Of a stretch of 64,000 nt of DNA, positions 57,238-64,000 are shown one piece after another. The notes under the pieces are model-generated. The model made no database searches, was not told the origin of the DNA, and worked only from the letters and a program-made list of their open reading frames with translations. This DNA is from Arachis hypogaea (taxonomy: Eukaryota; Streptophyta; Magnoliopsida; Fabales; Fabaceae). Position 1 is the stretch's first letter. Each line of letters opens with the position of its first letter. Both the position numbers and the translations under genes were made by a program. The stretch lies in contig NC_092053.1 of the NCBI RefSeq assembly GCF_003086295.3, forward strand, positions 81,963,671 to 82,027,670, given 5' to 3'.

Positions 57238-58220
57238 TGATGCGCATAAACTTGTTATGCCACGATTTTAGGAAATTGCACGATCGGCAAAATTCCTTCC
57301 GGCAAGTGCACCGGTTATCGTCAAGTAAAAACTCACAATAGAGTGAGGTCGAATCCCACAAGGATTGGTTGAATGAGCAATTCGGATTAGAAGTGTGTTC
57401 TAGTTGAGCAGAATCAAGATTTAGATGAGAATTGCGGAATGTAAAATTGGCGGGAAAAGTAAATGACAAGAAATTGAAATGGCGGAATCTTAAATTGCAT
57501 GAATTAAAGAGCAGAAGCTAAATTGCTGAAATTAAAAGGGAATGGGGGTGATTGCATGAATTTAGTTGCAGAATGTAAAGAGAAAGTGGAAATCAGAAAT
57601 GGGGAATTCATTGGGTTATAGGAGATATTGAGATCTCCGAATCAAAACATGTTTATCTCTTCCTCAACCAATGCGTTCATTAAATTTTGCTTGGCAATCT
57701 TATATGATTGGATCCCAATCCCTTGGCTCACCAATTCTCTCTAAAAACAAACAAATTCCCAATCCCTTGGTTTAAATGTTCATAAGAAGAGATGATGCTC
57801 GATCACTGATTATACCACACAGCTTCATGAACCACAATTTGGTAGGATTACATGTCACAATATCCATCCAAACCCCAATCCAATTCACTGTGAGAAAGCT
57901 TCTCTAGCATGAATCCTCCATTCCTTTCCCAAGGTTCCGAAGGATTCCAATTATGGGTAGTTTCTTTCCCAAGACAACTACCCAATGGAATTAGATCGAG
58001 AAGCTTTCTAACAAAATTCAAGAGAAAAGATTGAAGAAGAAAATAAACTATTATTGATTCATTGAATTACAATAGAGCTCCCTAACCCAATGAAAGGGGT
58101 TTAGTGAGTCATAGCTCTGAATTCAATTACAAAGATATGAAAACTAGCCAAATGAAAAAGTAAAAGTCCCCCTCAGGGGCTGGATTCCCCTTCAATCCCC
58201 CCAGTTAAATGCAGAAACTA

Positions 58221-58240
58221 AGGCCTTTAAATAGGCTCCC
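58221..58240 (-). promoter_or_regulatory. TATA-like box of the N LTR
   Basis: On the minus strand GAGCCTATTTAAAGGCC, just upstream of the R region shared with E. It is also present in the 5' LTR near 63541-63560 and deleted in N1. Confidence 0.6.
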
Positions 58241-58804
58241 TAAATTACAAAATGAAAATAAAATTCAAAGTAAATTACAATCAAATGAAAATAAACTATT
58301 CTAGATGATTCTTGTGGCCTTGATTTGGTGTTGTTGATGGGCCTTGCTTGCTTGAAGGGTAGAGTGACATAATTGATCCAAAAAGGATAATGATCCATTA
58401 AACTACACTCAAACGTTGCACCCCCCTTTCTTGAGTCGTCACTTTGTTCTCTTGTCAACCTTGCCAATTTGATGCCAAATATAGACAATTATACCTCGTT
58501 GGAAAGCTATGGATGTCAGCTTTCTAACGCAACTAGAAGCACCTCAATTGGATCTCTACAACTCGAGTTATACTCCATGGAAGGTGAAGAGGTCAGCTGG
58601 CCTGATTGCATGTTGGTACTATGCTCTTCTATGCACATTACGGGGCTGTTTTCTCCCTCAATTTTTAGTATCCACCATGCATGCCATATATGCTTGGAAA
58701 GCTCTAGATGTCTTCTTTCCAATGCATTTTGAATCACCTCATTTGGAGTTTTGTAGCTCAAGTTATTTATGTTTGAAGAAGGCATGGTCAAGCTGTTCCA
58801 TATA

Positions 58805-59235
58805 ACACGTTTAAGCTCCAGTTTAAGCTTAAACTGGAGCTTAAATGCTGGCACTCCCTGGAGGCACAAGCTCGAGCACGTTTAAGCTTCAGTTTAAGGT
58901 TAAACTGAAGCTTAAACGTGGAAATGGAAGAAGGCAACCCTGGAGTGTGGAATTGTCGAACACGTTTAAGCTTCAGTTTAAGGTTAAACTGAAGCTTAAA
59001 CGTGGAAATGGAGGAAAGCCATCCTGGTTCATTTCTCAATTCTGGCGTTTAACCTCCAGTTTAAGGTTAAACTGGAGGTTAAACGTGGAAATGCTTCCTT
59101 GGTGAAATTCTTATTCTGGCGTTTAACTTCCAGTTTAAGGTTAAACTGGAGGTTAAACGCCAGTTCCAGCATTTCTTAGCCTTCATGATTCTGGCGTTTA
59201 AGCTCCAGTTTAGGCTTAAACTGGATCTTAAACTC
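58805..59235 (-). repeat. Six-palindrome array in the N2 U3
   Basis: Almost the same as 2246-2668. Each unit is a 40-45 nt near-perfect palindrome centred on TTTAAGNTTAAA. One arm has a single change relative to N1 (TTAAATGC for TTAAACGC near 58850). Confidence 0.88.
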
Positions 59236-59541
59236 CACATGTGATATTCAAGCTTCCTTTATTGATTTTGTTGCTTCCTTGCCTAGCCTCTTCTTCCCTG
59301 AAATCATCCAAACAATTGCATCAAAGTCTTGCAAAAATTCATGAGAATTCTTCCATTCATAGCTTTCAAGGAATATAACTAAAAACTCATGGAATTTGCA
59401 TCAAAATCTTCATGTTGAATGATTTAAGACAAGCATGACTATTTGGCCCAAAATGATTACTTAAGGCTCAAGAAAATGCATAAAACAACTAAAAATAAAA
59501 GAAAAAGGCTAGTGAAACTAGCCTAAGATGCCTTGGCATCA

Positions 59542-61161
59542 CAACACCAAACTTAATCCTTGCTTGTCCCCAAGCAAGTTCTGAATTATTGAGAAGAAAG
59601 AATGAAACAGAAAGTAAATTCATTAGCCATATCAGTAAGTAATTGACATTGATTAATGGGGTGTTCATGCAGAAAGTTGTTGCAGCATCACTTTATTGTT
59701 TCTTAGGTAAGAATGTCACTTTTTATGTTTCCACTAAAACACTGCTTATGGCCTCTTGTTATTCACATATCCTTGGCAAGTTTCTTTTCTTTGTTTTTCT
59801 TTTTCTTTGAGCTTATTTGCTCCTTGTTGCTCAGTGTCATGTGTTGCACAAGCCTTTGGCATTTTCTTTTTCTTATCAGTGCACTACACATATCCACTAC
59901 AGGCATTTTAGTCCACATTTCTTCTTGAGATATTGGTACCCAGCACCTCTTTGTGTGACTAAATGTTTTGTATTTAGGTTGCTCTTGATAATGGACTTTT
60001 GGTTGATAATCCCGGGTTAGTTAACCCAAGTTACCAAGTGTTGAAACACTCCTCCGAACTTATTCATCCAAGCATATCCTTAATACATAAACACCACAGG
60101 CATTTGTCTCAGAAGTTCAAACCATTGGTGCCTAGCTTATTTTCTCAATTTTTTTTTTTTTGCTTTTTGGTTGCCCTTTTTCAGTGGCTTTTTCTTCTTC
60201 TTCTTCTTTCTTTTTCATGACCAAAGACATTTATTCATCAAGATCCATAGACAGCATCCTAATTTCCACTAAAAGTGACAATTCTAACTTTATTTCTTAG
60301 TGAGCTGACTATTCAATCAAACATGCATACCACCACTTAATCTTATTTGATTTCTTACTAAATGGAATTGAGTTACTTTTGTTCAAACATTTCTTTTATT
60401 TTTTGAAACAGAACAAGCATGGCAAGCATACATTTAAGCAAGTGAAGTTTATCCATACACTTAGACTATCACTTATTTGGAAATTAAAGAAACAGACAAA
60501 CAAAAACTGCAATGACTCAAACTTAAAGCAGGGGTGCATGCAAACTTCCAATATCAGCAATTCAAAGTACAAGCAATTAAGTGACAATACAACCTTTTAG
60601 CATCTTCTTTGTTGTTCATCATCCTTCCTAGCCTTGGTGCTCTCTTTGATGATGATGTATATTCCTTCCATGAGATTGATTGTCTTCCTGCAAAGCTATT
60701 AGAAGTTGCTTGTTCCCCAAGCACTTTGAGAATTGGTTAGCATGCATGTATGTTTGTAGGCCTCTGAACTTAGATTGGTGTGTGAACACCAAACTTAGTT
60801 CCTTGCCATATGCAGCAATTTGGATCATATGCAGAAAACCTCATGTGCTTTTATTAAGAAAATAACTATGAACTAGAAAAAGAAACTATGAACTAGAAAT
60901 TAAACTATTGTTTAAGTAGTTTCCCTGATTGGTTGGAGCTAGTGACTAGTCATGCTGAGGTAGAAATGTGCTTTTAATGAAGTTTTTGGTGGAACACCAA
61001 ACTTAGAATCTCACATTCACCCTTGAATTGTTTTGGTGTGCAACACCAAACTTAGCTCCTTGCAATACAGATAAATCTACTTAACTCTTTTATTGAAATA
61101 ACTAGAAAAGAAAAACTACCTTTGGTTGGGTTGCCTCCCAACAAACGCTTGTTTACTGTCA
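59542..61161 (-). other. 3' noncoding tail of N2
   Basis: Noncoding, related to the E tail. The motif AAGTTTGGTGTT(G) occurs at 59542-59555 (touching the LTR), 60785-60798, 60993-61006 and 61042-61055, all in element orientation. Pyrimidine-rich stretches on the plus strand (60150-60215) are purine-rich in element sense. Confidence 0.7.
61125..61142 (-). promoter_or_regulatory. Conserved stem-loop behind the N2 ORF
   Basis: On the minus strand GTTGGG-AGGCAA-CCCAAC, 20 nt after the stop codon at 61162, followed by CAAAGGTAGT, which resembles a 5' splice site. Confidence 0.7.
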
Positions 61162-62352
61162 TTAGCTTGACATGCTGTTCCTGACTTTCTTCCTCTTCCT
61201 CCAGTTTGTTAAGAGGAATGACTTCAAGTGGATAAAGGAGCTAGTTAGTGCCCCTTGTTGTGAATGCCTCTTTCCAGCAAGCTTTCCCTTGTGATTGGCT
61301 TGAGTGAACTTGCTTGTTGGCTCAGGAGTTGGATTGTTCTTCGACCTTCTCTTCTTCATGGATATGGTCCTTTGTTTCTCGGTCACAATCCTCATTTTGG
61401 TGCTTGTTTCTACTGCCTTCACATCCTTGATCTCAGAACTTGGTTGTTGTTGGACCGTTGGAGTATCCTGTTCATCAAAAGCTTCCTGAATTTGTGGTTC
61501 AATGAACCCTTCCTCTTTGCAACTCTCTGTTTCATTGGAGTGTGATCTCCCTTGATTGACTTTCTCCCTTTCTTGTTCTTCTGATTCCTCCCTTGGGTTT
61601 GCCATGGTATCACTAGAAGAATTGTGGGTAGGGATTTGCTTTGATAGATATCCAATTTGTGCTTCTAGCTTTTGAATGGCAGCACCATGATTTTGTAAGT
61701 TGGATATCACTTCTTCCTTAAAGCCTTTCAGATCAGCCACATCTCTGCCCATAGTTGCAATCATTCCTTCTATCCTGGTTAACTGATCATGAAGTGATTG
61801 GTTCGGATTGGGTTGATGAGGTTGATTATCTTGGCTGTGATATGGTGGCTGGGAGTATGTGTTTTGTGTGGGCTGATAGAGTCTTTGGTTGGAGTGTTGG
61901 TAGTGGTATGACTCTTGTGTGTAGTGGAATGAGTCTTGTGGATAGTGAAATGAATTGTATGAATTTGAGAAGGAATTTTGTGCTGAGAAATGCTCAAGTG
62001 ATGAAGAATTTGGATATGTAAAACTAGGAGGTGAGGTTGGATAATTCAGAGGTGATGGCTCTTGATGAATGGGGTGTGAATAAGTGAAATCTCTTTGGTT
62101 TTGATCTTCCCAGCCACAACTTGAGTAGTGATCAAATTCACCAAAACATGGACCATTTTGTGGCTCTGGGAAGTACCCCGTTTCCTGTTCCTGATACTCC
62201 CACCCACCATGAGCATAATAACATGAATCATTCTGTGGTGGTGGAGAGTTTCTCATGAATTTTGATTGACCAAAAGATGATGGATACTCCTTTCTTTTTT
62301 GCAATGTGCTCAGTCTCAAACAATACTCATCCAAAGATAGTGGAAATTCCAT
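61162..62352 (-). CDS. N2 single ORF: Tyr-rich low-complexity protein with gag-like coiled-coil
   Basis: Intact, 396 codons, starting at ATG 62352, 182 nt after the PBS. Residues about 35-185 are a disordered region rich in Tyr, Ser, Gln, Pro, His and Phe with repeats such as NSFHYPQDSFHYTQESYHYQ. Residues about 187-240 form a coiled-coil (LTRIEGMIATMGRDVADLKG ... GAAIQKLEAQIGYLSKQIP), clearly related to the C-terminal segment of E gag and to Athila gag in general. The rest is Glu/Ser/Lys-rich with a basic end (KKRRSKNN). The gag capsid fold is absent. It may co-assemble with helper gag through the coiled-coil (inference). Confidence 0.78.
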   Translation of the reverse strand: MEFPLSLDEYCLRLSTLQKRKEYPSSFGQSKFMRNSPPPQNDSCYYAHGGWEYQEQETGYFPEPQNGPCFGEFDHYSSCGWEDQNQRDFTYSHPIHQEPSPLNYPTSPPSFTYPNSSSLEHFSAQNSFSNSYNSFHYPQDSFHYTQESYHYQHSNQRLYQPTQNTYSQPPYHSQDNQPHQPNPNQSLHDQLTRIEGMIATMGRDVADLKGFKEEVISNLQNHGAAIQKLEAQIGYLSKQIPTHNSSSDTMANPREESEEQEREKVNQGRSHSNETESCKEEGFIEPQIQEAFDEQDTPTVQQQPSSEIKDVKAVETSTKMRIVTEKQRTISMKKRRSKNNPTPEPTSKFTQANHKGKLAGKRHSQQGALTSSFIHLKSFLLTNWRKRKKVRNSMSS

Positions 62353-62533
62353 AGTGAGGCAATATCACAAACAGCTAGTGGTTAGTATGCTAACAAGTGA
62401 ATAAGCAAAGAAAACAAATTAAAATTTGCAGAAATTAGCAGTAATAAACTGAAACAAAAACTATTAACAAAAGAAAAGAAAAATTGCTCAATCTAGTTAA
62501 CTTCCAATTGGAGAATTGTCAATCGAAAACCAA

Positions 62534-62551
62534 TCCCCGGCAACGGCGCCA
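62534..62551 (-). promoter_or_regulatory. PBS of N2 (tRNA-Asp)
   Basis: TGGCGCCGTTGCCGGGGA on the minus strand, 18 of 18 complementary to tRNA-Asp, 6 nt from the LTR end at 62558. Confidence 0.92.
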
Positions 62552-62557
62552 TAAACT

Positions 62558-64000
62558 TGATGCGCATAAACTTGTTATGCCACGATTTTAGGAAATTGCA
62601 CGATCGGCAAATTTTCTTCCGGCAAGTGCACCGGTTATCGTCAAGTAAAAACTCACAATAGAGTGAGGTCGAATCCCACAAGGATTGGTTGAATGAGCAA
62701 TTCGGATTAGAAGTGTGTTCTAGTTGAGCGGAATCAAGATTTAGATGAGAATTGCAGAATGTAAAATTGGCGGGAAAAGTAAATGACAAGAAATTGAAAT
62801 GGCGGAATCTTAAATTGCATGAATTAAAGAGCAGAAGCTAAATTGCTGAAATTAAAAGGGAATGGGGGTGATTGCATGAATTTAGTTGCAGAATGTAAAG
62901 AGAAAGTGGAAATCAGAAATGGGGAATTCATTGGGTTATAGGAGATATTGAGATCTCCGAATCAAAACATGTTTATCTCTTCCTCAACCAATGCGTTCAT
63001 TAAATTTTGCTTGGCAATCTTATATGATTGGATCCCAATCCCTTGGCTCACCAATTCTCTCTAAAAACAAACAAATTCCCAATCCCTTGGTTTAAATGTT
63101 CATAAGAAGAGATGATGCTCGATCACTGATTATACCACACAGCTTCATGAACCACAATTTGGTAGGATTACATGTCACAATATCCATCCAAACCCCAATC
63201 CAATTCACTGTGAGAAAGCTTCTCTAGCATGAATCCTCCATTCCTTTCCCAAGGTTCCGAAGGATTCCAATTATGGGTAGTTTCTTTCCCAAGACAACTA
63301 CCCAATGGAATTAGATCGAGAAGCTTTCTAACAAAATTCAAGAGAAAATATTGAAGAAGAAAATAAACTATTATTGATTCATTGAATTACAATAGAGCTC
63401 CCTAACCCAATGAAAGGGGTTTAGTGAGTCATAGCTCTGAATTCAATTACAAAGATATGAAAACTAGCCAAATGAAAAAGTAAAAGTCCCCCTCAGGGGC
63501 TGGATTCCCCTTCAATCCCCCCAGTTAAATGCAGAAACTAAGGCCTTTAAATAGGCTCCCTAAATTAGAAAATGAAAATAAAATTCAAAGTAAATTACAA
63601 TCAAATGAAAATAAACTATTCTAGATGATTCTTGTGGCCTTGATTTGGTGTTGTTGATGGGCCTTGCTTGCTTGAAGGGTAGAGTGACATAATTGATCCA
63701 AAAAGGATAATGATCCATTAAACTACACTCAAACGTTGCACCCCCCTTTCTTGAGTCGTCACTTTGTTCTCTTGTCAACCTTGCCAATTTGATGCCAAAT
63801 ATAGACTATTATACCTCGTTGGAAAGCTATGGATGTCAGCTTTCTAACGCAACTGGAAGCACCTCAATTGGATCTCTACAACTCGAGTTATACTCCATGG
63901 AAAGTGAAGAGGTCAGCTGGCCTGATTGCATGTTGGTACTATGCTCTTCTATGCACATTACGGGGCTGTTTTCTCCCTCAATTTTTAGTATCCACCATGC
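62558..64000 (-). repeat. 5' LTR of N2, cut by the window end
   Basis: Same sequence as 57238 onward with few differences by eye (for example AAATTTTC for AAATTCCT near 62610). The palindrome array lies beyond 64000. Confidence 0.92.

Larger units (their letters stand above)
57238..59541 (-). repeat. 3' LTR of N2
   Basis: 2304 bp with TGATG/CATCA ends. It contains the promoter segment missing from N1, the shared U3 module (58480-58575) and the six-palindrome array (58805-59235). Confidence 0.92.
57238..64000 (-). mobile_element. Non-autonomous Athila-like element N2
   Basis: 3' LTR (57238-59541), internal region of only 3016 bp (59542-62557) and 5' LTR (from 62558, cut by the window end). 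The internal region has a perfect tRNA-Asp PBS, one intact 396-codon ORF, a stem-loop, a noncoding tail and a purine motif touching the 3' LTR. There is no protease, RT or integrase. The two LTRs look almost identical by eye over the shared part, so the insertion is young. This is the best-preserved element in the window. Confidence 0.9.

Overview
The window looks like pericentromeric, retrotransposon-dense plant chromatin. A legume is likely and Arachis (peanut) most likely: one LTR family starts TGATGAGCGGATAATTTATA, which I associate with the peanut FIDEL family (from memory, not searched), and every readable primer-binding site (PBS) matches the 3' end of plant tRNA-Asp (TGGCGCCGTTGCCGGGGA), the Athila-lineage habit within Ty3/gypsy. 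I find no convincing intact host gene. Almost everything is a set of nested LTR elements, solo LTRs and deletion derivatives. A 1000-base assembly gap lies at 27161-28160.

Layout. 1-8620, minus strand: element N1 (LTR 894-2981) sits in LTR A, which sits in the leader of element B (LTR 4445-5858), which sits in the 3' noncoding part of element J (5859-8620). 8621-13432: minus element H (3' LTR 8621-10105, decayed ORF2 12068-13339), inserted in J. 13433-24468: plus element E with gag, protease and ORF2 but no reverse transcriptase or integrase; a solo LTR (16172-18458) splits its gag. 24469-27160: LTR debris and a broken reverse transcriptase. 28161-30060: AT-rich DNA, a CpG-rich island and intron-like sequence that I cannot assign. 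30061-56638: element F, whose 5' LTR is split by the 19.9-kb element C (31001-50863). C has three LTRs and two internal regions and carries a FIDEL-like fragment and two solo LTRs. 56639-57237: an E-family LTR. 57238-64000: element N2, with its 3' LTR and whole internal region present and its 5' LTR running off the window.

How the parts relate. Two apparent autonomous/non-autonomous pairs can be read. N shares its R-U5 and 3' noncoding DNA with E. C, F and J share their 3' noncoding DNA with H, and C and H share a 19-nt polypurine tract. The non-autonomous members (N, C, F) keep the cis signals but encode one unusual protein each: a tyrosine/proline/glutamine-rich low-complexity N-terminus followed by a coiled-coil (N) or by an acidic region and a conserved Trp/Cys-bearing domain (C, F). 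These proteins, a covarying hairpin behind the ORF, U3 modules shared between unrelated LTR families, and a truncated element with perfect target-site duplications are the most interesting signals. All family assignments are by eye.
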